DNA of 64,000 bases. It comes from Vineibacter terrae. GTDB taxonomy: Bacteria; Pseudomonadota; Alphaproteobacteria; Reyranellales; Reyranellaceae. The notes beneath the pieces were generated by a model. The model had not been told where the DNA came from, ran no database searches, and saw nothing but the letters and a program-made list of their open reading frames with translations. Location of the stretch: assembly GCF_008039615.1 (NCBI RefSeq), contig NZ_VDUZ01000015.1:91846-155845 (forward strand). The letters run 5' to 3'. Positions 50,018 to 58,496 of this stretch are shown here, in pieces. Positions within the stretch are counted from its first letter, which is position 1. Each line of letters opens with the position of its first letter. The position numbers were made by a program, and so were the translations under genes.

Positions 50018-51637
50018 CTACGCCCGCCGCAGGTCGCGGTAGTCGACCTGGCGGTGGAACCAATAGGTGAAGCCCTCGATGCCCGGCGCCATCACCGCGT
50101 CCTGGTTGGGTTGCCACAGCAGCAGGGTCGGCATCTCCTGGGCGATGATCGTGATCATGCGCTTGCAGGCGGCGTCGTACTTGGCGGCATCGGTCTCGAA
50201 CCGGGCCGCCTGGACCAGCGCGTCGAGCTCGGCATTCTTGTAGCCGCTGAAGTTCCAGCGCTGGTCGCCGCTGAAATAGGTGCGCACGAAATAGTCGGGC
50301 GCCGGCAGCCAGGCCGTGCCCGACTCCATGAAGAACGGCAGGCGCCGCTCGACCTCCATGGTGGTCATCTGCGCGTCCGGCATCTTCTGGATCGATACCT
50401 CGATGCCGATCTTGGCCAGCGCCTCCTTGATCAGCGCCGCGGCCGGCTCGGCCGTGGCCGCCGCGCCGGCGGCGAACGCGAAGGTGGTCGCGAAGCCGCT
50501 GGCCATGCCGGCCTCGGCCAGCAGCGCCTTGGCGCGCGCCAGATCGGTGCGCAGCGGCAGCTTCTGCGGGAACGCCGCGCTCGGCGCCTCGCGCCAGTCG
50601 GCGCCGAACAGCGGCCGGCCGCGGCCGAACAGCGCCGCCTTGAACATGTCCTCGTAGGGCAGCGCCGCGGCGATCGCCTGGCGCACCTTGCCGTTGTCGA
50701 ATGGCGCCATGCGGGCGTTGAACACGATGCCGGTGAAGCCGTTGGTCTGCGGGATGGCCACCAGCTTGACCTTGCCACGGCTCTGCAGCGCGGCGATGTC
50801 GCTGGCCTGCAGGTCGATCGACACGTCCGCGTCGCCACGCTCCAGCAGGTTGGCGCGGGTCGCGGCCTCGGGCACGGTCTGCGCGATGATGCGGCGGAAG
50901 AACGGCAGCTTGCCATCGGCGCCGCCCTTCCACGCATCGTGGCGCTTCAGCACGGTCTGCTGACCCGGGCGATGGCTCTCGACCATGTAGGCGCCGCCGG
51001 CGGCCGTGTTCTCCTTCATCCAGGCCTGCGCCCAGGGATCGTCCGCCGTCGCGTGCTTCCTGGCGAGCGTGCTGTTGATCATGGGCGAGAGCGCCACGCT
51101 GAGATTGGCCAGCGCCAGGCGATCGGGCTTTTCCAGCGTCACCTCGACCGTGCGGTCGCCGGCGATGCGGAACTGATCGGGCTTGGTCAGCGAGCCGGTG
51201 CCGACCTGGGCCGCCGACAGCGACTTGGCCGACACGGCGCGGTCGAGCGACCATTTCACGTCGGCGGCCGTGACCGGGGTGCCGTCGTGCCACGTGGCGC
51301 CCTGGCGCAGGTGGAAGGTGAAGGTGCGGCCGTCCGCCGACCGGTCGATCTTCTCGGCCAGCTCGCCACGGATATTGTCGAAGTCGAAGACCCAGACGCC
51401 ATCGACCTGCTTGCGGCCGAAGGAGCCCAGCCGGTCGTAGATCGCCATGCCGGCGCCGAAGGCCTCGCGGGTGGCGCCGGGGGTGGTGGCGTCGAGCGTG
51501 TTGATCGTGCCGCCCATGACTTGGCGCAGCGTCTCGGCGCGCGATTGCGCGCCGGCGGCGCCTGGCAGCGTCGTGCCGACGACGCCCACGGCGGATCCGA
51601 GAATGGCCTTGAGGCCCTGCCGGCGCGTGATTCCCAT
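50018..51637 (-). CDS. Extracellular solute-binding protein, family 5 (Tat-exported)
   Basis: Periplasmic receptor of the peptide-type ABC importer, 539 residues. ATG at 51637 gives a twin-arginine signal (ITRRQGLKAILG, residues 3-14) and cleavage near GAAGAQS. The SBP_bac_5 pattern is clear: LAEKIDRSADGRTFTFHLRQ followed by WHDGTPVTAADVKWSLDRAV. Genes for two permeases, the double ATPase, HyuA and HyuB follow without gaps, so the likely ligand is a cyclic amide such as a hydantoin, diketopiperazine or oxoproline peptide. That is inferred from context only. Confidence 0.92.
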   Translation of the reverse strand: MGITRRQGLKAILGSAVGVVGTTLPGAAGAQSRAETLRQVMGGTINTLDATTPGATREAFGAGMAIYDRLGSFGRKQVDGVWVFDFDNIRGELAEKIDRSADGRTFTFHLRQGATWHDGTPVTAADVKWSLDRAVSAKSLSAAQVGTGSLTKPDQFRIAGDRTVEVTLEKPDRLALANLSVALSPMINSTLARKHATADDPWAQAWMKENTAAGGAYMVESHRPGQQTVLKRHDAWKGGADGKLPFFRRIIAQTVPEAATRANLLERGDADVSIDLQASDIAALQSRGKVKLVAIPQTNGFTGIVFNARMAPFDNGKVRQAIAAALPYEDMFKAALFGRGRPLFGADWREAPSAAFPQKLPLRTDLARAKALLAEAGMASGFATTFAFAAGAAATAEPAAALIKEALAKIGIEVSIQKMPDAQMTTMEVERRLPFFMESGTAWLPAPDYFVRTYFSGDQRWNFSGYKNAELDALVQAARFETDAAKYDAACKRMITIIAQEMPTLLLWQPNQDAVMAPGIEGFTYWFHRQVDYRDLRRA

Positions 51638-51688
51638 GTTTCCGATACCCCGCTTCTGGCGCGCCGGCTTACACACTGGCGTGCAAGT

Positions 51689-51716
51689 TTTATTCTGGCT
51701 CATCGAACCGTAGCAA
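51689..51716 (-). promoter_or_regulatory. Candidate promoter of the ABC-hyu operon
   Basis: On the minus strand TTGCTA (51716-51711) is followed after 16 bases by AATAAA (51694-51689), about 50 bp before the binding-protein start at 51637. Both boxes are partial matches to the sigma-70 consensus, but they stand out in this GC-rich region. Confidence 0.35.
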
Positions 51717-51824
51717 GTGCCCATTGTGGAAGATCCAGATTCGGCTCAAAGGGCTGAGCCAGAAGGAGCGGCGACGGACGGGCGAACGGCCCGAAGCAGG
51801 AAAAATGCCAGTTTCGACTGTGGA

Positions 51825-51869
51825 TGAAACATACGGATCATTAAATCATGAAGTGAAACATATGTTGCA
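51825..51869. promoter_or_regulatory. Candidate RpiR operator pair in the divergent region
   Basis: TGAAACATATGTTGCA at 51854-51869 is a 16-bp inverted repeat with one mismatched pair and a perfect AACATATGTT core. The half-site TGAAACATA recurs at 51825-51833, 29 bp away and so nearly on the same helix face. The pair lies 31-75 bp before the RpiR gene and over its possible -35 region, as expected for an autoregulated operator. Confidence 0.5.
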
Positions 51870-51893
51870 ATCACGCGTGTGCCGTCCTAGGCT
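51865..51893 (+). promoter_or_regulatory. Candidate promoter for a leaderless rpiR transcript
   Basis: TTGCAA (51865-51870), a 17-base spacer and TAGGCT (51888-51893) end six bases before the ATG at 51900, and no clear ribosome-binding site is present. Transcription would start at or next to the A of the start codon. The -35 overlaps the inverted repeat. Confidence 0.3.
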
Positions 51894-51899
51894 GCCCCG

Positions 51900-52793
51900 A
51901 TGCCCGCAGCGCCGCTGCACCACCAGTTGCTGGACACCCTCGACACGCTGCCGCCGCAGTTGCGCTCGGCGGCGCTCTGGATGCTCGACCACCCTGACGA
52001 CGTGGCGCTGCTGAGCATGCGCGGCCAGGCCGAGCGCGCCGGCGTGCCGCCGGCGACCATGACGCGCCTGGCGCAGCGCCTGGGCTTCGATGGCTATGAG
52101 AACGTGCGCGACCTCTATGCCCAGGCGGTGCGGCGGCGCGCCATCGGCTTTGCCGACAAGGGCGGCGCCCTGGTGGCACGCGGCAAGGCGGACGGCGAGG
52201 GCGGCCTGCTCGGTGACATGCTGGCGATGGCCGCCGGCAATGTGCAGCGCCTGGGGGATGGCGAGGTGCTGGCGCAGGTGCGGGCGGCGGCCCGGGCGCT
52301 GGGCGGCGCCCGGCGGCTGTTCGCGCTGGGCCTGCGCTCGAGCTTCAGCGTGGCGTTCCACTTCCACTATGTGGCGTCGTTCATCGGCACCGACTGCCGT
52401 CTGATCGACGGTGCCGGCAGCACCGGCTCGGACGCGCTGCGCGGCGGCGGCGCAAGCGACGCGCTGCTGGCGGTCAGCGTGAAGCCCTATGTGCGTGCCA
52501 CGCTCGACCTCGTGCGCCATGCCGTGACACATGGCCTGCAGGTTGTGGCGCTGACCGACAGCACGGCCTCGCCCCTGGCGCGCCAGGCGCAGGCGGTGAT
52601 CGTCGTGCCGACGGACTCGCCGTCGTTCTTCCACACCATGCTGCCGGCCTTCGCGGTCGTCGAGCTCCTGGCCGCCCTGCTGGCGACGCAGCGCGGCGAG
52701 GCGGCGCTCGATGCCATCGCCGCGACCGAAGCCGAGCTGGCGGCGCTGGATATCTATGCCCTGGGCAGCGAGCGACGACGGGTACCGACATGA
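51900..52793 (+). CDS. RpiR-family transcriptional regulator (HTH + SIS domain)
   Basis: 297 residues. The N-terminal HTH_6 domain (about 8-80) reads LLSMRGQAERAGVPPATMTRLAQRLGFDGYENVRDLY. The C-terminal SIS domain (about 120-260), which in this family binds a phosphosugar-like ligand, contains LFALGLRSSFSVAFHFHY, LLAVSVKPY and VVALTDSTASPLARQA. It diverges from the ABC-hyu operon and overlaps the next aminotransferase gene by four bases. It is thus placed to control both sides through the inverted repeat upstream. No good ribosome-binding site is seen before the ATG. Confidence 0.9.
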   Translation: MPAAPLHHQLLDTLDTLPPQLRSAALWMLDHPDDVALLSMRGQAERAGVPPATMTRLAQRLGFDGYENVRDLYAQAVRRRAIGFADKGGALVARGKADGEGGLLGDMLAMAAGNVQRLGDGEVLAQVRAAARALGGARRLFALGLRSSFSVAFHFHYVASFIGTDCRLIDGAGSTGSDALRGGGASDALLAVSVKPYVRATLDLVRHAVTHGLQVVALTDSTASPLARQAQAVIVVPTDSPSFFHTMLPAFAVVELLAALLATQRGEAALDAIAATEAELAALDIYALGSERRRVPT

Positions 52794-54124
52794 CACATAT
52801 CCTGCACCGCCTGATCCGGCACGACTATCCGCGTGCGGCCACGGCGCGCGGACTTTACATCCACGACCGCGACGGCAAGGCCTATCTCGACGCCAGCGGC
52901 GGCGCCGCCGTGTCCTGCCTCGGCCATGGCCATCCCGACGTGCTGGCGGCCATGCACGCGCAGCTCGACACCCTGGCCTATGCGCACACCAGCTTCTTCA
53001 CGACCGATGTCGCCGAAGCGCTGGCCGATGACCTGATCGCGCATGCGCCGCCGGGCATGTCGCATGTCTATCTCGTGTCGGGCGGTTCCGAGGCCATCGA
53101 GGCGGCGCTCAAGCTGGCGCGCCAGTACTTCGTCGAGAAGGGCGAGAAGCAGCGGCGCCATTTCATCGCCCGGCGCCAGAGCTACCACGGCAACACGCTG
53201 GGCGCGCTGGCCGTCGGCGGCAACGAGTGGCGGCGCAAGCAGTTCGCGCCGCTCCTGATCGAGACACACCACGTCTCGCCCTGCTTCGAATACCGCGGCA
53301 AGCGCGACGACGAGACGGCCGAGCAGTACGGCCAGCGCCTGGCCGACGAGCTCGACGCCAAGATCCGCGCGCTCGGGCCGGACACCGTGATCGCCTTCGT
53401 TGCGGAAACCGTGGTCGGCGCCACGGCGGGCGCGGTGCCGCCGGTGCCGGGCTATTTCCGCAAGGTGCGCGAGGTCTGCGACCGCCATGGCGTGCTGCTG
53501 ATCCTCGACGAGGTGATGAGCGGCATGGGCCGCACCGGCACGCTGCATGCGTGCACGCAGGACGGCGTGAGCCCCGACCTGATGACCATCGCCAAGGGCC
53601 TGGGCGGCGGCTACGCCGCGATCGGCGCGGTGCTGGTGGGCGGCAAGGTCATCGACGCCATCAGCGCCGGCTCCGGCCTGTTCCAGCACGGTCACACCTA
53701 TATCGGCCATCCCGTGTCGTGCGCCGCGGCGCTGGCGGTGCAGCGCGTGATCCGCCGCGACAAGCTGCTGGACAATGTCGTGCAGCAGGGCGCCCTGCTG
53801 CGGCGGCGCCTGCAGGAGCGCTTCGCCAACCACCATCATGTCGGCGACATCCGCGGCCGCGGCCTGTTCCAGGCGATCGAGCTGGTGGCCGATCGCGCCG
53901 AGAAGCGGCCGTTCGATCCGGCACTCAAGCTCAACGCGCGCATCAAGGCCGAGGCGATGGCGCGCGGGCTGCTGGTCTATCCCATGGGCGGCACCATCGA
54001 CGGCGTGCACGGCGATCACGTGCTGCTGGCGCCGCCGTTCATCGTCCAGCCACAGGATATTGAGACCATCGTCGAGCGGCTGGGCGGCGCTGTCGATGCC
54101 GCCATCGCCGGCGTTGCGACGTAG
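52790..54124 (+). CDS. Class III pyridoxal-phosphate aminotransferase (omega-transaminase-like)
   Basis: 444 residues. ATG overlaps the RpiR stop by four bases. The PLP lysine is Lys269 in TIAKGLGGGYAAIGAV, and LILDEVMSGMGRTG holds the PLP-binding Asp. It has the early SGGAAVSCLGHGHPDVLAA and VSGGSEAIEAALKLARQYF motifs of class III enzymes acting on omega- or beta-amino compounds. It is followed 22 bp later by a TAXI-TRAP importer, which may supply its substrate. Exact substrate is unknown. It is clearly distinct from the other class III enzyme at 39581. Confidence 0.92.
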   Translation: MTHILHRLIRHDYPRAATARGLYIHDRDGKAYLDASGGAAVSCLGHGHPDVLAAMHAQLDTLAYAHTSFFTTDVAEALADDLIAHAPPGMSHVYLVSGGSEAIEAALKLARQYFVEKGEKQRRHFIARRQSYHGNTLGALAVGGNEWRRKQFAPLLIETHHVSPCFEYRGKRDDETAEQYGQRLADELDAKIRALGPDTVIAFVAETVVGATAGAVPPVPGYFRKVREVCDRHGVLLILDEVMSGMGRTGTLHACTQDGVSPDLMTIAKGLGGGYAAIGAVLVGGKVIDAISAGSGLFQHGHTYIGHPVSCAAALAVQRVIRRDKLLDNVVQQGALLRRRLQERFANHHHVGDIRGRGLFQAIELVADRAEKRPFDPALKLNARIKAEAMARGLLVYPMGGTIDGVHGDHVLLAPPFIVQPQDIETIVERLGGAVDAAIAGVAT

Positions 54125-54146
54125 CATTTGGTGAAGGAGGGGTGAA

Positions 54147-55124
54147 ATGACGAGAACATTTGGTATTGCGGCGCTGGCCGCCGGCGCCGTGGCGCTGGGG
54201 CTGGCATTTCCCGGCATGGCGCAGGCGCAGCAGAAGTTCGTGACCATCGGCACCGGCGGCGTCACCGGCGTCTACTACGCGGCGGGCGGCGCGATCTGCC
54301 GGCTGCTGAACAAGGACCGCAAGGCGCACGGCATCCGCTGCTCGGTCGAATCGACCGGCGGCTCGGCGTACAACGTCAACACCATCAAGGCGGGCGAGCT
54401 CGACTTCGGCATGACGCAGTCGGACGTGCAGTACCAGGCGCTGAAGGGCGAAGGCCCGTTCAAGGGCGCCGGCGCCTTCGGCGATCTGCGCTCGGTCTTC
54501 TCGATCCACCCCGAGCCGTTCACCGTCCTGGCGCGCAAGGATGCCGGCGTGAGCAAGTTCGAGGACTTCAAGGGCAAGCGCTTCAATGTCGGCAATCCGG
54601 GCTCGGGCACCCGCAACTCGCTGGAGGAGCTGCTGGCCGCCCTGGGCTGGAAGCTGTCGGATTTCGCGCTGGCCTCCGAGCTCAAGGCCGACGAGCACGG
54701 CCCGGCGCTGTGCGACAACAAGATCGACGGCTTCTTCTATGGCGTCGGCCATCCGTCGGCGAACATCCAGGATCCGACCACGGCCTGCGGCGCCAGGCTG
54801 ATCGCGCTCGAGGGGCCGGCGATCGAGAAGCTGGTGAAGGCGCATTCCTACTACGCGGATGCCGTCATTCCGGGCGGCATGTATGCCAACAACCCGAATC
54901 CGACCAAGACCTACGGCGTGCTGGCGACGCTCGTCACCTCGGCCAAGTCCGACGACGAGGTCGTCTACCAGCTCGTGAAGGCGGTGTTCGAGAACTTCGA
55001 CGACTTCAAGAAGCTGCACCCCGCCTTCGCCACGCTTGATCCCAAGCGCATGATCAAGGACGGCCTGTCGGCGCCGCTGCATCCGGGCGCCATCAAGTAC
55101 TACAAGGAAAAGGGCTGGATGTAG
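54147..55124 (+). CDS. TAXI-family TRAP transporter substrate-binding protein
   Basis: 325 residues with a Sec signal peptide (1-27, ending MAQAQ). The TAXI signature follows at once: [10 protein letters not shown] at 35-44 and [20 protein letters not shown]. Its ligand is unknown. TAXI receptors commonly bind glutamate or small dicarboxylates, but few have been tested. A ribosome-binding site (GGAGGGG) lies just upstream. A strong hairpin terminator stands between it and the fused permease. Confidence 0.93.
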   Translation: MTRTFGIAALAAGAVALGLAFPGMAQAQQKFVTIGTGGVTGVYYAAGGAICRLLNKDRKAHGIRCSVESTGGSAYNVNTIKAGELDFGMTQSDVQYQALKGEGPFKGAGAFGDLRSVFSIHPEPFTVLARKDAGVSKFEDFKGKRFNVGNPGSGTRNSLEELLAALGWKLSDFALASELKADEHGPALCDNKIDGFFYGVGHPSANIQDPTTACGARLIALEGPAIEKLVKAHSYYADAVIPGGMYANNPNPTKTYGVLATLVTSAKSDDEVVYQLVKAVFENFDDFKKLHPAFATLDPKRMIKDGLSAPLHPGAIKYYKEKGWM

Positions 55125-55131
55125 CCCCTCC

Positions 55132-55164
55132 AAAGGGCCGGCCCGGATCACGGGCCGGCCTTTT
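55132..55164 (+). terminator. Strong rho-independent-type hairpin between TAXI receptor and permease
   Basis: GGCCGGCCCG (55136-55145) pairs perfectly with CGGGCCGGCC (55151-55160) around GATCA. Three A residues before the stem face the TTTT run that follows it. It lies eight bases after the receptor stop and only 26 bases before the permease start, so it probably reduces rather than abolishes permease expression. Confidence 0.8.
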
Positions 55165-55189
55165 GCCAATCAAGAAAGAGCAGGGACGC

Positions 55190-57769
55190 ATGAACGGCAA
55201 GAGCGCTTCCGATCGCACGCTGAGCCGCGAGGAGCTCGAGACGATGGTGGCGGAAGCCGACACCGGCGGCCGCAAGCCGACCGGCGCCGTGGCGCGCCTC
55301 ATCTTCGTCGTCGCGGTCACCTGGTCCATCTTCCAGCTGTGGTACGCCTCGCCGCTGCCGTACATGCTGGGCTTCGGCATCATCAGCGATAATTTCGCGC
55401 GCGCCATCCATCTCGCCTTTGCGCTGTTCCTCGCCGCCACGACCTTCCCCGCCTTCAAGAGTTCGCCACGCGATCGCATTCCTCTTGCCGACTGGGCGCT
55501 TGCCGCCGGCGGGGTCATCGCATCGCTCTATCTCATCGTCTTCTATCGCGACCTGATCCAACGGCCCGGCCTGCCGACGACCGCCGACATCGTCATCACC
55601 GTGATCGGCGTGCTGGTCCTGCTGGAGGCCGCGCGGCGCGCCGTCGGCCCGGCGATCACCGTCATCGCCGCGCTGATGATCGCCTACATGTTCGCCGGCC
55701 CCTGGCTGCCGGGCCTGCTGTCGCACAAGGGCGCCAGCCTGTCGCGTGCCGCCTCGCAGATGTGGCTGACGTCCGAGGGCATCTTCGGCGTCGCGCTCGG
55801 CGTCTCGACCAACGTCGTCTTCATGTTCGTGCTGTTCGGCACGCTGCTCGAGAAGGCGGGGGCGGGTGGCTACTTCATCCAGCTCGCCTTCTCCCTGCTG
55901 GGCCGCTATCGCGGCGGGCCGGCCAAGGCCGGCGTGGTCGCCTCCGGGCTGACCGGCATGATCTCGGGGTCGTCGATCGCCAACGTGGTGACCACCGGCA
56001 CCTTCACGATCCCCTTGATGAAACGGGTCGGCTACAGCGCCACCAAGGCCGGCGCCATCGAGTGCGCTGCCGGCGTCAACGGCCAGATCATGCCGCCGGT
56101 GATGGGCGCGGCCGCCTTCCTGATCGCCGAGTATGTCGGCATCCCGTATTCCGACGTCGTGAAGCACGCTTTCTTTCCGGCCATCCTGACCTACGGCTCG
56201 CTGTTCTACATCGTCGACATCGAGGCGATGAAGCAGGGCATGCGGGGCCTGCCGGTCCACCGCCGGCATCCGCTGATGACGTCGCTGATCCGCACGCTGA
56301 TGGGCATCGCCGGCTTCATCGTCCTGTGCGGCATCGTCTACTACGGGCTGGGCTGGATGAAGGACGTGTTCGGCGGCCTGGCCTCGCCGATCGCCGCCGT
56401 GCTGCTGGCTGGCGCCTATGTCGGCCTCGTCGCCTATCGCGCCCGGCATCCGGACCTGCCGCTCGACGATCCCGAGCGGGGCTTCGTCCAGGTGCCCGAC
56501 TTCGGCGAGACGGCGCGCACCGGCCTGCACTTCCTGCTGCCCGTCGGCGTCCTGATCTGGTGCCTGATGGTCGAGGAGCTGTCGCCCGGCCTGTCGGGCT
56601 TCTGGGGCACCGCCGCCTTGATCCTGCTGCTGCTCACGCAGCGGCCGCTGACGGCGCTGCTGCGCGGCCAGCGCGATCTGGGCGCGCCCTGGCGGCAGGG
56701 CTGGCGCGAGCTGATCGAGGGCCTGGACGCGGCCGGCCGCAACATGACCACGGTCGGCATCGCCACCGCGACCGCCGGCATCGTCGTCGGCGTCGTGCTG
56801 CTGACCGGCATCGGCCTGGTGATGACCGAGATCGTCGAGTTCGTCTCCAGCGGCAACCTGATCGCGATGCTGGTCCTGACGGCGGCCATCTGCATCGTGC
56901 TCGGCATGGGGATGCCGACCACCGCCAGCTACGTGGTCGTCGCCACCCTCATGGCGCCGGTGGTCGTCAACCTCGCGGCGCAGAACGACCTCGCCGTGCC
57001 GCTGGTCGCGGTGCATCTCTTCGTTTTCTATTTCGGGCTGATGGCCGATGTGACGCCGCCGGTCGGGCTCGCGGCCTATGCCGCCGCCGCGATCTCCGGC
57101 GCCGACCCGGTGAAGACCGGGTTCCAGGGCTTCATGTACGAGATCCGTACCGGCCTGCTGCCCTTCATCTTCATCTTCAACAATGCGTTGCTGATGATCG
57201 ATATCCCCGGGCCGCTCGAGCTGGTCTTCGTGCTGGCCGCTTCGGTGCTGGCGATGTTCACCTTCGTCGCGGCGACGCAGAACTGGCTGCTGGTCCGCAA
57301 CCGCTGGTACGAGACCGTCGCCTTGCTGCTGATCTGCTTCACGCTGTTCCGGCCGGGCTTCTGGCTCGACCAGATCAGCGAGCCCTTCGTCGACCGGCCG
57401 GCCGGCAGCCTGATGGCGGTGGCCGACCAGACGTCTGCCGGGCATGCGCTGCGGCTGCGCATCGAGACGCAGAACATCGACGGCGAGGATATCCAGAAGC
57501 TGATCCGGGTCGACATGGGCAGGGGCGAGACCGGGGCCGACCGGCTCAAGGCCGCCGGCCTCACTCTCAGCACGCTGGGCGACAAGGTATCCGTCGCCAA
57601 TGTCCGGCTGGGCAGCACCGTGGCCAAGAACGGCATCCTGCCGGGCGACACGATCCTGGCCGTCACGGTCCCGGCCGAGCGGATGTCGCCCTACTGGTTC
57701 GCGATCCCGGCCATTCTTCTCTATATCCTGATCCTGCTCAACCAGCGCCGCCGGCGGGCGGCGGCGTAA
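55190..57769 (+). CDS. Fused TRAP transporter permease (DctQ-DctM type, with DUF3394 tail)
   Basis: 859 residues. ATG at 55190 has CAGGGA upstream; an in-frame TTG nine codons earlier lies in the terminator and is rejected. The small (Q) and large (M) subunits are fused, as usual for TAXI systems. The M part contains GVVASGLTGMISGSSIANV, ECAAGVNGQIMPPVMGAAAF and GMPTTASYVV. After the last transport helices a soluble segment of about 110 residues, DVSVANV-like with LGSTVAKNGILPGDTI, matches the PDZ-like DUF3394 domain, and a final helix ends in RRRRAAA. Sodium or proton coupling is unknown. Confidence 0.93.
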   Translation: MNGKSASDRTLSREELETMVAEADTGGRKPTGAVARLIFVVAVTWSIFQLWYASPLPYMLGFGIISDNFARAIHLAFALFLAATTFPAFKSSPRDRIPLADWALAAGGVIASLYLIVFYRDLIQRPGLPTTADIVITVIGVLVLLEAARRAVGPAITVIAALMIAYMFAGPWLPGLLSHKGASLSRAASQMWLTSEGIFGVALGVSTNVVFMFVLFGTLLEKAGAGGYFIQLAFSLLGRYRGGPAKAGVVASGLTGMISGSSIANVVTTGTFTIPLMKRVGYSATKAGAIECAAGVNGQIMPPVMGAAAFLIAEYVGIPYSDVVKHAFFPAILTYGSLFYIVDIEAMKQGMRGLPVHRRHPLMTSLIRTLMGIAGFIVLCGIVYYGLGWMKDVFGGLASPIAAVLLAGAYVGLVAYRARHPDLPLDDPERGFVQVPDFGETARTGLHFLLPVGVLIWCLMVEELSPGLSGFWGTAALILLLLTQRPLTALLRGQRDLGAPWRQGWRELIEGLDAAGRNMTTVGIATATAGIVVGVVLLTGIGLVMTEIVEFVSSGNLIAMLVLTAAICIVLGMGMPTTASYVVVATLMAPVVVNLAAQNDLAVPLVAVHLFVFYFGLMADVTPPVGLAAYAAAAISGADPVKTGFQGFMYEIRTGLLPFIFIFNNALLMIDIPGPLELVFVLAASVLAMFTFVAATQNWLLVRNRWYETVALLLICFTLFRPGFWLDQISEPFVDRPAGSLMAVADQTSAGHALRLRIETQNIDGEDIQKLIRVDMGRGETGADRLKAAGLTLSTLGDKVSVANVRLGSTVAKNGILPGDTILAVTVPAERMSPYWFAIPAILLYILILLNQRRRRAAA

Positions 57770-57782
57770 GCACGAGCCGGCC

Positions 57783-58496
57783 TCACGCGCCCTTGTCGCC
57801 GACCGCGAGCCGGGCTTCCAGCAGGCGCGGATCGGCCAGCAGCGCGGCGCTCGGCCCGTCGTGCACGACCGTGCCGCGGTCGAGGATGACGGCGCGGTCG
57901 GTCACGGCCAGCACCTGGCGCGCCTTCTGCTCGACCACGATCGCCGCCAGGCCTTCGTCGCGCAGGATGCGGCCCAGGGCGGCCAGCACCTCCTCGACGA
58001 TGATCGGCGCCAGGCCCTCGAGCGGCTCGTCGAGCAGCACCAGGCGCGGGTTGAGCACCAGCGCCCGCGCGATCGCCAGCATCTGCTGCTCGCCGCCGGA
58101 GAGCTGGTCGCCGAGATTGCGCCGCCGCTCGGCCAGCCGCGGGAACAGCTCGAAGACGCGCGGCACGCTCCACGGCCCCGGCCGCAGGATCGCGGTCAGG
58201 TTCTCCTCGACCGACAGCGAGCGGAAGATGTTGCGCTCCTGCGGCACCCAGCCGATGCCGGCGCGCGCCCGCCGCTCCGGCGCCAGCCGCGTGATGTCGC
58301 GGCCGGCCAGGCGGATGCTGCCGGCGCGCCAGGTGGTCAGCCCCAGCAGGCTGGTGATCAGCGTCGTCTTGCCGGCGCCGTTGCGCCCCAGCAGCGCCAG
58401 CGCCTCGCCCTCGCGCAGCGACAGCGAGACGCCGTCCAGCACCACGGCCTCGGCGTAGCCGGCGCGCAGGCGCTCGACGGCCAGCAGCTCAGCCAT
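57783..58496 (-). CDS. livF: Branched-chain-amino-acid-type ABC transporter ATPase (LivF)
   Basis: 237 residues, one nucleotide-binding domain. Walker A is GRNGAGKT near residue 39, the signature is QLSGGEQQMLAIARAL, and Walker B reads LVLLDEPLEGLAP, the LivF pattern. It overlaps livG by eight bases and is the last gene of a five-gene operon. The system may import amino acids, amides or aromatic acids. The stop faces the TRAP permease stop with 13 bp between and no clear terminator. Confidence 0.93.
   Translation of the reverse strand: MAELLAVERLRAGYAEAVVLDGVSLSLREGEALALLGRNGAGKTTLITSLLGLTTWRAGSIRLAGRDITRLAPERRARAGIGWVPQERNIFRSLSVEENLTAILRPGPWSVPRVFELFPRLAERRRNLGDQLSGGEQQMLAIARALVLNPRLVLLDEPLEGLAPIIVEEVLAALGRILRDEGLAAIVVEQKARQVLAVTDRAVILDRGTVVHDGPSAALLADPRLLEARLAVGDKGA

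Noticed and set aside
50016..51293. A long upstream extension of the DppB-like permease
   Set aside because: It is the binding-protein gene read in the wrong frame. The ATG at 50015 gives a normal permease start.
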